A DNA stretch of 64,000 bases. It comes from Galeopsis tetrahit (lineage: Eukaryota; Streptophyta; Magnoliopsida; Lamiales; Lamiaceae). Under the pieces are notes generated by a model. It was not told the origin of the DNA. It saw nothing but the letters and a program-made list of their open reading frames with translations, and did no database searches. The stretch covers positions 35,179,494-35,243,493 of the forward strand of contig OY776133.1 in the NCBI GenBank assembly GCA_963675135.1, written 5' to 3'. The translations under genes were made by a program, and so were the position numbers. Shown here in pieces: positions 11,283 through 22,869 of the stretch (positions within the stretch are counted from its first letter, which is position 1; the number at the start of each line of letters is the position of its first letter).

Positions 11283-11811
11283 TGTAGATGTTTTTAACTC
11301 TTAAATGCTTTAACATTATCAACAACATCTTAATTTGACCTTCCTTGATTTATTCTAAGTCCTTTCTGAAATGTTACATTAAATGTTGTACTAAATGCTC
11401 TCACAATCAGGAACGATTCTAGAAGCCTCTACAAGAGTCTGGAACCTAGAAGATTCCAGAATGTTGGAGAACGTGCTAGAAGGCCTTGGAGCATTGTAGA
11501 TCGACCTGGAAGATGGAAGAAGGATCTAGAAAGATCATGGAAGTTGAGGTCCTAAAAAATAGGATCTCATAATGGAAGGATCTAGAATTCGGCTATTTCT
11601 CTATAAATACCGTTGAAGCCTTTCATTTCAAAGCATGCACTATTCGAGTAACACCTTCTTGAGAGTTCAACCCTAGTTCGGAGTTATGGTCAGTAGTTGT
11701 ATCGTTTAACGTACGCCGAGGGATACCACACCTTCTAGTGTACTTAGTTCTAGTCTTGTATCGAGTGAGAGTAAATCATAGATCAGATTAGTTCTTTAGA
11801 CAGTGTTCTTA
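11283..11811 (+). repeat. Partial 3' LTR of the plus-strand SIRE-like element
   Basis: Starts TGTAGATG right after the polypurine tract. It contains the repeated words TCTAGAAG, GGAACCTAGAAG and GGATCTAGAA, and a TATA box (CTATAAATACC, about 11600). The minus-strand sequence from 60545 downward begins the same way and shares the TAGAAG-rich U3, so both are LTRs of related elements. At about 11812 it meets a different LTR-type start (TGTAACACCCG), which appears to have cut it. Confidence 0.65.
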
Positions 11812-12300
11812 TGTAACACCCGTAAATTTTATACTCCCTCCGTCCACGAAAAGTAGTCCCATTTGACACATATTCTTTGTCCACCAAATGTAGTCCCATG
11901 CACTTTATGGAAACTATCACCCTTCAACTATCACTTAATTACTCAATTTGCCATCAACTTTATTCCTAAACAATCACTTTATTCACAATGGACCCCACAA
12001 TACCCTATAATACCCTTACTTTATCTACTTTATCTACCATTTTTTTAAAACTTGTGCCCCATCCCCATGTCCCTACTTTTCATGGATGGAGGGAGTAATA
12101 TATATATATATATTCAATTATTCACTTAATTTATTTTAAGTTTATATTATAATTTCTAGTATTTTAAAATAATATTTAAAGCCCATTTAAACATAGGCCC
12201 TTGAGATTTTAAACCCTAAGCCCAATTTCATTCTCTATATATATAATTCTTGCCCTAAAGTTTAGACACCTCATCTTCCAAATCAAGCGGCCTCCTCAAG
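11812..12300 (+). repeat. LTR-like segment, TGTAACACCC start (probably Ty3/gypsy)
   Basis: The start TGTAACACCCG is the common beginning of plant Ty3/gypsy LTRs. After an inserted MITE (11834-12095) come AT-rich sequence, a TATA-like stretch (CTCTATATATATAATTC, about 12233-12249) and a short leader-like tail. No primer-binding site is seen, so it is solo or truncated and the right edge is approximate. Confidence 0.4.
11834..12095. mobile_element. Stowaway-type MITE 1
   Basis: 262 bp with terminal inverted repeats CTCCCTCCGTCCACGAAAAG (left) and CTCCCTCCATCCATGAAAAG (right, reversed), flanked by TA on both sides (11832-11833, 12096-12097). No coding capacity. It lies in the TGTAACACCC-type LTR. 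Confidence 0.93.
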
Positions 12301-12675
12301 AAACAAACACACGGTACTTCTTTTTCTTCTTAAATTCCAGTTAACGAAAAATATGTTTCTTTCTATTATGTTTTTTCGAAAATAGGCATCAATCCTGCTT
12401 ACTTGGTTTCTTCTAATATGTGATTTTCGAAAATACTGCTTTTTGGGACTCAATGCATAACACTTGTTGTTATTTCTATTTTGGTGTAATTCTAGAACAA
12501 TTAAATGATTTAGTTTGCCCAAATCATATGGGCCTTTAACCTTTTTAAAAACCCAATTTGAGTTTCGTGTTACGACTGCAAAATCATATACTTTGATATA
12601 AATTTCAAAATGTGGCCATTCATTTTTCCTAGTAATGATAGTACTTTAGTAAATAATTTTGAATAGTGGCAAAAT

Positions 12676-12806
12676 TACAATGGGACTGTTGAATCGAAGT
12701 TGGCTTTCTTGAAGGATCATTTTTCCAACGTTTTCTGCAATTTGTGTTCATGTCTCAATTTACAATGGGACTGTTGAATCGAAGTTGGCTTTCTTGAAGG
12801 ATCATG
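12676..12806 (+). repeat. 46-bp direct duplication
   Basis: A block starting TTACAATGGGACTGTTG and ending AGGATCAT occurs at about 12676-12721 and again, identical as far as I can read, at 12761-12806, separated by 39 bases. Confidence 0.85.
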
Positions 12807-13232
12807 CCTGTGGTTCCACACAAACGCCCGTTCTTTTTTTCACAGATATCCTTGCGGTCGCGTCTCCCCCACCTCTATCGGTGTCCAGCCCTATGCCGGT
12901 CACGCGCCCTTAGTTATCACAGTTGATGCTCGCTATTCTTCGTCAAGAAATCGTCGACCGTCATAATTCTATTAAGTTTCTGCTAATTATTGGAGGTTAA
13001 TTCTTCGATTCTTGCTAATTCTACTGAGTCGGATAATTCTTGGATTATTGCATAAGTTTATATTTATACGGTCGTTTGTGTTGATTCTGCTAATTCTTAG
13101 ATTAATTAACGTCTCAATGTTATGGTGGATTAGTTGAAAATCACCAAATTCTCCGATTCCATAAACCACTTCATCCTTCTTTTGGCACCAGTCATTATGA
13201 AGACCAGAATAAAACCTAATTTAATTTACATG

Positions 13233-13330
13233 CCTTTGAATTATTTTGATCTAGTCGTAAGGAAGAGTATTGGTATTTCTATCCTTTGAATTATTTTGCT
13301 CTAGTAGTAAGGAAGAGTGTTGGTATTTCT
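13233..13330 (+). repeat. About 50-bp tandem duplication
   Basis: Two adjacent, slightly diverged copies of a block running from CCTTTGAATTATTTTG through CTAGTAGTAAGGAAGAGTG to TTGGTATTTCT. The copies differ at a few bases (GATCTAGTCG versus GCTCTAGTAG). Confidence 0.75.
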
Positions 13331-14770
13331 TAAAATGAGAAAGAAGGGGGTGAATTGTCTTCTAGTGGTAACCTGTGGTAGTGAGGACTATCTTTTTAAA
13401 CACATCCGGAGAAACCAGTATCAATCTTGAAGCTTGTCCTGGAACTCTGGCTTCATCAAAAGTTGTGGGAAACTAGTTGAAGGAGCAAACCCCAGAGAAT
13501 CTTATGATGCCCAACTGTCATGGAAATTATGTAGCAAGTATATTTACGATAAGCCTTGGTATTCTTTTAACTTAACTAGTATTTTGTTGCAAGAAACTTA
13601 TTTTTGTTTTTGTTGTATTTCAGAACCTTCCCTTATGGGAATGCTCTGCAATCTCATACGAAGGCTAAGCATGAAAGCAAATGAAGATACATAATGAAGA
13701 TTCATGATCTGTTGTTGAACTACTTTTTTATTGGATAATCTCCAAAGGAAAATAATATGGATCAGGATTTGATGGGCTTGGGAATGATCTGCAATCTCTG
13801 TTTTCCAAAATTCACCTAATTATCATCCGATAAATCCAGTAATGAAACTAAGGGATAGTTAGGGAGTGAGTTCATGTGAGAATATAGGCAGATCATTATA
13901 TTAACTTATTATACTTGCTCTATATGTTTTTTGTGTTTCTAATAGTCTATTATATGTTCAAAATATGTTTGTCTAATCCTCTCTAAAAAGTCATGGAGTA
14001 ATTGTCCTAATAGTTGAACTCTCATAACGTAAGACTTTTATGTTGTTGCTCTTTGCTTTAATGAAATAAGTGTTTTATTCAAATTCTGAATGTTGCTCAG
14101 TCGCTCTCTACTCTTGTGTTTTATTTAGAAGAGATTAAACAGAAGCAATAAGAGGTTAAATTTCTCTATGCTTCTTGCTTGTTCATATAGGCATATTAGT
14201 AATATTAGCTTCTCGTCATTCAATAATGCAGCAAGATGTTGGGGAATTAGACAAAATATGGCATTTACTTGAATAATATTATAGTCTATGAACCCGATAT
14301 TCCAAATTATTTTTCCCTCTATTTTTGACTAATTTTGAATTTGTTGGTGGGGTCATCAGTAGTTTCCTACCGTGTTCCATACTCCAGATGAGGCTTCTAT
14401 AGCATGTTAAAATTTTTTGTGCATTTATTTATTATGTTTGCTTGCTATGCTCTCCCACTCTTTGTATTTCAAGGAGCAGGAAGCTCGCAAAAATAAAGAA
14501 GAGGAAGAAAAACTATTGAAAAGAGAAAGAGAGAAGGTAGGCATCAACTTGTTTAAAACCCGTTAATTATTTAAAACCCTTTGTAAGTTCTTTCTTTTCT
14601 CTACCTCATTGCTTCTCTTTGCTTTTACTTGAGTGAATTTGGAAATTTGTATCAGCCTACAATTTTCTGAATTACTAATTTTGTGTGTTCTAGGAATTTG
14701 GTTCTTAAGCTAGAAAAGCAATGGATCATCAACCTGTGTTTTGATTTTACAAGTGAATGCAAAATCTTTT

Positions 14771-15246
14771 TGTAACACCCCGTTTTTTAAATTTAAATTT
14801 GCATTTCATTATTTTTAGAAATTAAAATATCTCTTTTAAGTATTAAATGACAAATTAATTGAAATCCTAAAGATATATGATTTTATGTAATTTATGAACT
14901 AATTGTTTTCAATAAGTTGTACAGAATTTTGCAGGAGAGCTTATTGAGCAGATCACACTCGATTTAATAAAATAATATTAAATTAAATTAAATTCTGAAA
15001 TTTGAAATTTGAAATTTGAAATTCCTTTTAAAATTTAAATTAAATCAAAGTTTTCCTATTTAAAACCGTGGAATGCGAGAAGTCATCCTCACTTACTTCA
15101 CACGCTTTTCCCTGAAAAACTCTTCTTCTCAAACATTCTACTCAAACATTTTCTTCTCAAGTTTGTTCATCACACAAAAAATAGAATCTCCTAAACCAGT
15201 TCCTGAAGGATTGAGAATCTTCTATTTTCACTATCAAGAGAGCCAG
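14771..15246 (+). repeat. LTR-like segment, TGTAACACCCCG start
   Basis: Begins with the plant gypsy-type LTR start TGTAACACCCCG, then AT-rich sequence with a repeated AAATTTGAAATTTGA block (about 14995-15020). It continues to a leader-like part with CTTCTTCTCAAACATTC repeats. No primer-binding site or pol follows, so it is read as a decayed or solo LTR; the right edge is uncertain. Confidence 0.35.
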
Positions 15247-16299
15247 GTATGAAGACCTTATTTTGTTAAAATAATTTTAAAGAAATAAATCCATTTCTTT
15301 TTTTTCTTAAGCAATGTATACTGACTTTTGTTATTTTCTCATTTTCTCAGGATTCTTACTCTGTGGTTACTGATTCATTTTATTTGAAATATAAGAATGT
15401 CTTATGTGTTAAGGATTGGATTTTGTGTTGATTTCCTCTTAAACTTGTGCGATTTGAATTATGTGAGCTTATATTTGGATTGCATGTGATATGTGGTATT
15501 TGTCATTGCATGTGTGATCTGAGTTCATTTTACCTACTGTACACCTTTTTCCTGGTACGATTATTTCCTTGAATGGGATTTGCATACTATGTGACTTATT
15601 GAAGCTTGTATTTAGATTTCATATGGTATTTGTCATTGCATGTGTAATTTGAGTCCATTTTATACACTTTTTCTTATGGTACTGCATATCCCTGGATGTT
15701 TTAAAATAGGTTGGGAGGTCTTTTGAGACAAATATATGTGTATTGTGGTAACTGAAAATTCATTTTTCTTATTTCATGTTACTTTTAAAAAAGAGTACAA
15801 CCCTTTTCCAATGTTTTTAGTTCAAACCCTTTTTACCACATTGAGGTAATTATTGAAACCTGGATATGTGGTTAAAATACCAAAATTTTATATGATTCTC
15901 CTTTGAGGCACTGTACAGAGGTGAAAAACTGTCCTGTTTCTCGATTGAGATTATAAAAATTTCCTCACACAACTCGTTTAGTTTTTTGGACTAATTTTCG
16001 ACTATGTTAACTTACTGTCATAAGAATTTTACTTAGACAACTCGTTTAGTTTTTTGGACTAATTTTCGACTATGTTAACTTACTGTCATAAGAATTTTAC
16101 TTAGACACATTTGGATTTGTATTATATTTTTAATAATTTTTCTAACAAACAGTGTTTCTTCTTTATAAAAGTAGACTCTTTTGATACTTGACTTGAACGA
16201 ATTTTAGTCTATATGTTTTGACTAACTACTTCCCCTCAACCATAAGGGATCGTAGTAGTATTCACGTAAGTATTTCGACCAAGTAGTATCGAACCACTG
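15247..16299. other. AT-rich noncoding sequence
   Basis: No gene seen. Loosely repeated wording around 15480-15670 (GGTATTTGTCATTGCATGTG twice) and a perfect 68-bp tandem duplication (15971-16106) are the only structure. Confidence 0.5.
15971..16106 (+). repeat. Perfect 68-bp tandem duplication
   Basis: The block beginning AACTCGTTTAGTTTTTTGG and ending TTTTACTTAGAC occurs at 15971-16038 and again at 16039-16106 with no difference I can see. Confidence 0.95.
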
Positions 16300-17800
16300 G
16301 AGGTGGGCTAGTGCAATGGATCCCTAGAGTTTTGTGTTGTCATAACTAATGTAACTACGGTTTCGGATTTAGATGCAAAACTAAAGCTAAACAATAATCT
16401 AAAGACAATAAATTAAACTAAACACAATCCTAATAAGTAAAATTAACTACTAAACTAAGAAAATGAGAAAATGACAATTAAAGTAAAGAACAACTACGAA
16501 TCTAAATTCGGAGAAGTGCAAAGGTTGGGAATGCTTCGAGTGTTCTCTATCTAGTGAAATCGAGTGGGATTGTTTATATCGTTTTTATGCGTCAATTTGG
16601 ACTTGCTAAGAGCATCAAGATGCTAGGATGAAAATCGTTTCCCTTCGGGTACTATAGTCTTACGTCTAAGGTGTTCCCAAACCCGGTAATAAGACTTCTT
16701 CCTAATCCTCACCAACTACCAAAATAACCATTCAAGTGATTAACGTCTCTTAATGGGGTTATAATACGATTAACTCTCTCTCTCGACGAATTAAAAGTAT
16801 AATAAACGCATTTGTATACCAACAACTCACACCATAAATTTACGCATGTTCATGTAACTCTCGTCTACGCTAAACATGCCTCAAAATATGAATTAATAGA
16901 AGTTAATACACAAAGCACCAATAAAACCCAATAAGAGAAGCAACAATCCAAATATCAACAATAATTAAAGCATAAACAATTTTAACACTAAATATTCACA
17001 TGATTTTAAACACCCAAAGCATAAAAAGCATAACAAAATAGAGTTTGGGTGGAAGTCACCTTGATTCTTCAACAATCTAGAATATTACAAGTGAATGTAG
17101 CCCAGATCTTCAAGAACCCAACCTAAATACTAAATTTGAAACTAATCTATTGAATGAAACTTGCAAAATATGTAAAAATCTACCTAAGAGAGTAGGGTTT
17201 GAGTGTGTGAAAGTGAGTCCAAAACCCCCTAATAATCTGATTTGGGAAGATATTTATAGCTTGGAAGAGTGTTTGAGACGAGATTTACACTTAGGCCCTT
17301 GGAATCCTTTAAAATTCTCGAATTTTCGCGCATCAGCAAGTTGACTCGGCCAACCGAGTGAGTTGGAAGTCCAGAAAATGACTTGGAAGCAGTTTTGACT
17401 CGGTCAACCGAGTGGGTTGACTCGGCTGCCCGAGTGGAATCTGTTGCAGCTTCACACTTTCTTGTTTCGATCATATCTTGAGCCCGACTTCCGATTGACT
17501 TGCTTCTTTTTTTCATTCCACTCATTTTTTCGAGACGCATCCAATGGTGCAGTTATACTCTTGACTTCATGAATTCTCAGACATGTATTTTGCTTCCAAA
17601 TAAGTTCAATTTACCTAAAAAATAGCAAAACACATACCTTTCTCATTTCAAGTGCAATTAGTCAATTTAGTGTGAATAATGCAACAAAATCCTCAAAATT
17701 ATGCAAAATAAACACATGAATTTCAAGCAATTTTCACACTAATCAATACTCAAAAGAAATGCATGCTTAAATAGCAATGTATAATATAAAATGTAATGTT
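16300..17800. other. Noncoding repeat-derived stretch with short hairpins
   Basis: No coding region. Left half: AT-rich sequence low in G on the plus strand (16370-17050). Right half: three copies of a small perfect palindrome at 17344-17435. The composition resembles the untranslated part of a minus-strand LTR element, but no LTR ends, primer site or polypurine tract could be fixed. Confidence 0.35.
17344..17435. repeat. Three copies of an ACTCGG-N4-CCGAGT hairpin
   Basis: ACTCGG and CCGAGT form 6-bp stems around 4-base loops at 17344-17359 (loop CCAA), 17398-17413 (loop TCAA) and 17420-17435 (loop CTGC). The stems are identical while the loops vary. Confidence 0.8.
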
Positions 17801-19990
17801 TTTATGGATATTGCTACTGGCCCTTATAGTTGTGTAGGATTTGGCCTTGCATTTTTATAAGAAACGAAAAAGTTTTGACAAATTCTAGAAGATTTTTTGT
17901 CACAGTCCATTTTCGGGTCTTGTTTTTCAATGGTCTTATAAATTTGTAAGTAATATTATATGACTTATCTTTTAATGAAAATTTTATTATGTGCACCAGT
18001 GTATGTTTGGAGTCTACTATACAAAAATTGTGAATTTTAAGATTTTCTATGATTTATGATAAATAATTTACTACAGACCGTCTTTTTAGATAATTTAAAC
18101 GTACGAAATGCATTTAACAAAATTTCGTGAATAAATTGTTTATTGAAAAGTTATTATTTTTTCAGAATAAAAAAATTGGAATTATATGTGTGTATTTGAA
18201 ACATTTTTATAATCCTCTTTGAAGGTGATTAGAATTAACTTAACTATTTTTCTCCAAAGTGTATTTCTATGTGATTTCAACTAGCTTAATTCATAACTAG
18301 AATTGACCATTTGAGGTGTGACGAAATTGAATAGAAATGTTCTAAACTTATTGATATATGATAGTGTCACCCATATAGATATGTACATGAAGATACACGT
18401 ATATATATATAAAGTCTTCCACTTAAACTTATTTAAGTCAAAAAGTGCTCTTTCAAACCGTAGCGCCCACTGGAATTTTGGGGGCGCTACACCTTTACTA
18501 TCTCTTCTTGCTTTCTTTGTTGCTCCGGGCTCTGCAAACGGGGTTTTTCGGGGTGGTGTAACGATTGGTGTTGCTGAAGCCTTTGTGAGTATTGCAAAGT
18601 TTGATAGTTTCTTTCATTTGTTCATACTTTTTTTATTGATGTATTGGTTATCGATGCTTTTCACTTTAACTGGTCGGATCATATTCAGTCTTACATTTAA
18701 GGTAACTCTCTCAGCAACACGGAGTGGATGTCAAATCATCAATAAGAAAGGAAAAATTGCCCGTCAAAATATCCAGAGAAACCCTGAGCTTGTTTAAAAT
18801 TGATTTTAGAAGAATAATGAATTTGAGAAAATAATAGATGTGCTAGAAAATGGCGCACACTCTAAAATTAATGGAAGATATGAGAAGCCACTAAATTATA
18901 TTTCTATTTATAGTTCTAGTAGAAGTATATGAACTTCTCTTAATAGACATATTATAATTTTTTTTTTCTGTTTTTTTTTTTCCTTTTCCTAATCAGTATC
19001 TCTTAATCATTTTTTATAAACACAAAACTATCAAAGATGTGTGATGTTTGATTTCTAACTCAATATAAGGCATATGCGTTGACTATATTTACAGTGCCGA
19101 GAGTGCGAGTGAAGGTTCAAGTGAAGGCTGTGATAGAGATTCTCAAACCGTAAGTTTCGCTCAATTAGTTGTTTACACGAGTGACCCCATGTTTGACATT
19201 TAAAAAATTTATCCATTAATGTGCAGATAATGATCATTCTCTTAGTAGATACATTTTTTTTAAAACTAATTTTTTGTGCATCACAAATCATATTTAACTT
19301 GTATATTAGTTGACTTCAAAAAAAAAAAACTTGTATATCAGTTGGATATTTAGCAGTTTAGCTTCTTTATGTTCCTGTATCGATCAAAGTCTAGCTATTT
19401 AAATTTGATCTATTAATCCAGTTGTCAAAATTTAAACATGATATAGAATATTGCCATGAATATTTTTTTTAAGCAATGGAATGTCCACGTTGATTGCTAG
19501 ATCTTTATATTAACGTTATAAGCATTGCAGTATTTCATTGCATCTATACTGAATTTTCATTGTTTGGGAGGAAAATGAAAGACACTTATATTAAATGTGC
19601 ACTCTGCAAACACTTCACCATGGTATATGTGTTTGTGTTGGTGATGGTCAGGAAACTTTAGATTTTGGATATAGGTTTTGGTCATGTATGCATATTGCAC
19701 TTGTTGAAATATACGACATGCATGTTATATTCTCTTTGTGCATATTAAAACATGGGCTAGTCTTATGTGAAATATTGCATATATGCATTTCAGTCATTCA
19801 CACTTATATTCTTTATAAATACACTCACTAACAGCTCAACCCACATTTTTTATAAATACACCCAATAACAGAAATTGTACTTAGTCGTCTTCTCCGAACA
19901 ATTTTCGGCCACCCCAAGCCGCGGCCGAATGCTGCAATTTACGACGGCCTTAATCTTTAAATATTCTTTAATACTAATTATTATGGATCA
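17801..19990. other. AT-rich intergenic sequence
   Basis: Open stretches at 18318-18797 and 19595-19831 have no recognisable domain and unconvincing composition, so I do not call them genes. A 9-bp-stem hairpin lies at 18460-18490. A short GC-rich patch at 19905-19945 contains the palindrome GCCGCGGC. Otherwise nothing seen. Confidence 0.4.
18460..18490. repeat. Perfect 9-bp-stem hairpin
   Basis: GTAGCGCCC (18460-18468) and GGGCGCTAC (18482-18490) pair perfectly around a 13-base loop, inside otherwise AT-rich DNA. Confidence 0.8.
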
Positions 19991-19994
19991 AGGT

Positions 19995-20405
19995 TATTTT
20001 ATATTACTACATGCAATAATATATGTTACTATATGTTATAATGTGAGTTACTTAATCAATAAAAATTCTAGAAAAAAATATTACATAAAAGAATTGGTAT
20101 TACTATATAAAAAATTATATGTTACTACATACTACAATTTAAATTACTACAATAAATATGCGTTTGTTAATATATGTAACTTTATCAAATGATTTGCATT
20201 ACAACATGGTTATTGTGTTTACTACATGCGATATTATATGTTACTACGCATTATAATGTGAGTTACTACATTAAAAAAACACTAGAAAAAAACGTGTTAC
20301 TAAATAAAAGAATTTGTATTATTATATAAAATAGTTTGTGTTATTACTACATAAAATAATGTGTGTTACTACATATTATAATTTGAATTACTACATTTAA
20401 TATCC
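19995..20405. repeat. Degenerate TTACTAC-rich repeat, about two 200-bp copies
   Basis: The words TGTTACTAC, ATGTGAGTTACT, CTAGAAAAAAA and AATTTGAATTACTAC recur in the same order at about 20005-20205 and 20220-20400, giving two diverged tandem copies of a roughly 200-bp AT-rich unit. No coding capacity. Confidence 0.6.
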
Positions 20406-21690
20406 CGCGTTCGGCAATAAAATAAAAGATAAAAAAATCACAGAAACTGGTAAAATAAATGGGTTAAAATTTTTGGTCAAAATTAGAACACAAGCGGGCC
20501 AGTTGACAAATAAATTAATAATTAACCCAAATGAATTAATGGTGGCCCAATAATATATATTTTCAACCCATTGACTTAATAAGTCAATATTTTCAGCCCA
20601 ATTGACTTAATTGATCAATGTTGCATGTAGTTTTTGTGTTAAAACATGTTTATGTGTGTGCCTTTATAAAGAGTTCTTCAATCTTGGCTTCTTTATCTCT
20701 TTGTGCGAGTATTAGCTTTTTATGCCATTTCTGAATTCTGATTAAGTCGAATTATTTTTCCCAACGGATTTGTTCCTAACGTTTAAATTTTCGAATTTGG
20801 TTTATCATTTTTGGTAATTTTGCATATTTGGTCATTTTTATTACAGAGATTTGGATTTTCAAAATGATTGAGTAATTATTTAGGTTATGTTAAGTACATG
20901 TTTAATTTCTTTTACGATTTTTGGTGATTTGTCGGAGGATAATTATGTTATAGCAATTTTACTTTTGAACAAGATACAAAATTTATAGATATCTCAGTGT
21001 TATATTAACGTCAATGTATGAGATTTTAATCATTAATTTACTATCATGATTATAAAATTTGAGAAAATTATTAATATATTTATTTTTCTATTAATATAAT
21101 TTTATATCTTCCATTGAATATACATATATATATAATTAATGAATTTTAAAAGATTGAAAGTGTTACAAATTCTAGTGTTACAAATTCTTTAATAAGTGTT
21201 GCATTATAAATAAATTGTCGTTGGTAACTCGTAATTTTTAAAGCTATATTTATTTTAGTTTTAATATACTTTATAAACAAAAATACAAAACTTTAAATAT
21301 TCAATATAAATATTATCTAGCTTAGTAGGTAAGTGGGTTTAAAGAAAGTTTAGTAGATAAGTGTCTCTAATATGTTTGAACTAGGGTAGAGGTTACATGT
21401 TACGTGAGTATTTATTTTATCATACACAAATATTTTATGTAAAATTATGTTTTAAAATTATTTATACTATTGAATTGGAATTCTATATTAGATAATTATT
21501 TTAAAATTTTAATATAAAGAAGTGTTTAATAAAACTGATATTCAAAATAATATATAGTAATTGATTTAGTTGGTAAACATAAATATTATATAAGAGGTAC
21601 GAGTTTCTTATATACTTTAGATGTCAAAAGTTTGAATTTCGTAACCTCTTATTGATTGAATACATTATTTAATTTTAGGACGAATATATT
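20406..21690. other. AT-rich intergenic sequence, possibly LTR-derived in part
   Basis: No gene. The part at 20440-20720 reads like the U3/R of an LTR (repeated GCCCAATTGACTTAA-type words and a leader-like TTTATAAAGAGTTCTTC near 20663) but lacks definable ends. The rest is low-complexity AT-rich sequence. Confidence 0.35.
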
Positions 21691-21707
21691 GAATTCGTCA
21701 TTAAATA

Positions 21708-22410
21708 CACTACTAATTAGTGACAAATGAAATTATTAATAACGACAACAACAAAAATGTCATAAATATAATTTTTTTAATGACTAAATCCAAATTTATC
21801 ACTTTTGTGTAACAAATTATGATGAAATTCATTTGTCACAAAAAAATGTTATGGAATTTATGACTCTCTTGCGCAAAAAGTGACAAATGATTATTAATCG
21901 TCACCATATATAAATATTGGTGACGAAAAAATATGTCACTAATTATTCTGATTAACTATTAATGAAGAAACATAATTTCGTCATGAATATAATATATTAT
22001 ATGACTAATATGATCGTCACTAATTAAGACGAATATCGTTGCCAAATAATATTGTGACAAAATAATTGTGTCACTAATTATTTCGAATAATTAATGACAA
22101 AACATAGCATCGTCGTGAAAATATTATTTTTCATGACATAGCACATCGTCGCCAATTACTATAAATTTTGTCGCCAAATTTTTTACTGACAAATTTCTAA
22201 GTGCCGCCACGAATTTTTTTATTATTGGTAACAAAATAATATTTCGTCACGAATTAAATTATTATTGGTGACAAAATAAAGAGTTTTCACGGATTCTAAT
22301 TATTAAGTGACGAAAAATTAAATTTATCACCTTTGACTAACATAGTGTGAAGAATTTTTTGTCGTCACAAAAAAAATCGTCATATATATAAAGTGTAATT
22401 TCTTGTAGTG
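21708..22410. mobile_element. CACTA-like transposon terminus with subterminal GTGACGAAA repeats
   Basis: The right end at 22410 reads CACTACAAGAAATTACAC on the minus strand, a typical CACTA terminal repeat. The preceding 700 bases are packed with variants of GTGACAAAA and TTTTGTCAC, as in CACTA subterminal regions. A possible left end CACTAC at 21708 is weak and I see no 3-bp duplication joining the two, so only the right end is firm. It lies directly beside an SCPL exon fragment, in what was its intron. No transposase. Confidence 0.55.
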
Positions 22411-22417
22411 CATGTAC

Positions 22418-22850
22418 CTCACGAAGATGTAGAGCTTTCTTGTACAATTTTTATATTTGCCCATTTGTAGAAGAAAAGATAATTCAATGTCGACAAGGTG
22501 AACAAAGTCTGGATACAAGCACGAGAAAAAAATAAGAGAGCTCTTTATTAAGGTGAACAAAAGGTTGGTTTATAAAGAGATCGAAAAGGAAACATTACTC
22601 GACACCAAGACTTGGAAGTCCTGGAGGCTCTGATACCATGAAAGAGTTCTGTCTCAGTTAAAAGTACATGCTAGAGAGGTTGAAAATTAATTCTTGTATA
22701 TTAATTCCCAATAGGAGGATTGTAGAAAACGTCGAGCATAATTTTCGTCTTCAAGCGGCATTTGATTCGATAACAAGTATTAACAACCCTCGTTTCCCAC
22801 TCAATATATCAGACCACGGTTCTAATATATGATATATGAATATCACGCAT
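22418..22850 (-). pseudogene. Fragment of an SCPL gene (exons equivalent to 9 and 10)
   Basis: On the minus strand this repeats two exons of the SCPL locus at 31738-35486. The later exon (22418-22490) reads LNYLFFYKWANIKIVQE followed by an extra base, which shifts the frame before ALHLRE. The earlier exon (about 22600-22845) matches 32688-32840 but is interrupted at about 22622-22716 by a foreign piece ending (minus strand) in TTTCATGGTATCAGAGCC, the end of an LTR plus a tRNA-iMet primer-binding site. The remaining exons are absent. It is a broken partial duplicate with no product. Confidence 0.8.
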
Positions 22851-22869
22851 GCATCAATATATATTAATT

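Larger units (their letters stand above)
12301..14770 (+). other. Noncoding stretch with a few exon-like pieces
   Basis: No convincing long frame. One piece looks like an exon of a host gene: 14474-14536 lies between an AG acceptor and a GT donor (AAG|GTAGGC) and encodes 21 residues, EQEARKNKEEEEKLLKRERE plus K, a charged helical stretch. Around 13430-13530 and 13620-13690 there are further short exon-like blocks, but their frames do not join and stops interrupt them. This may be a relic of a captured or decayed gene; I cannot name it. The rest is AT-rich with local duplications at 12676-12806 and 13233-13330. Confidence 0.3.

Noticed and set aside
18318..18797. 159-codon plus-strand frame
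   Set aside because: Low-complexity hydrophobic composition, spans the hairpin, no domain, no supporting context.
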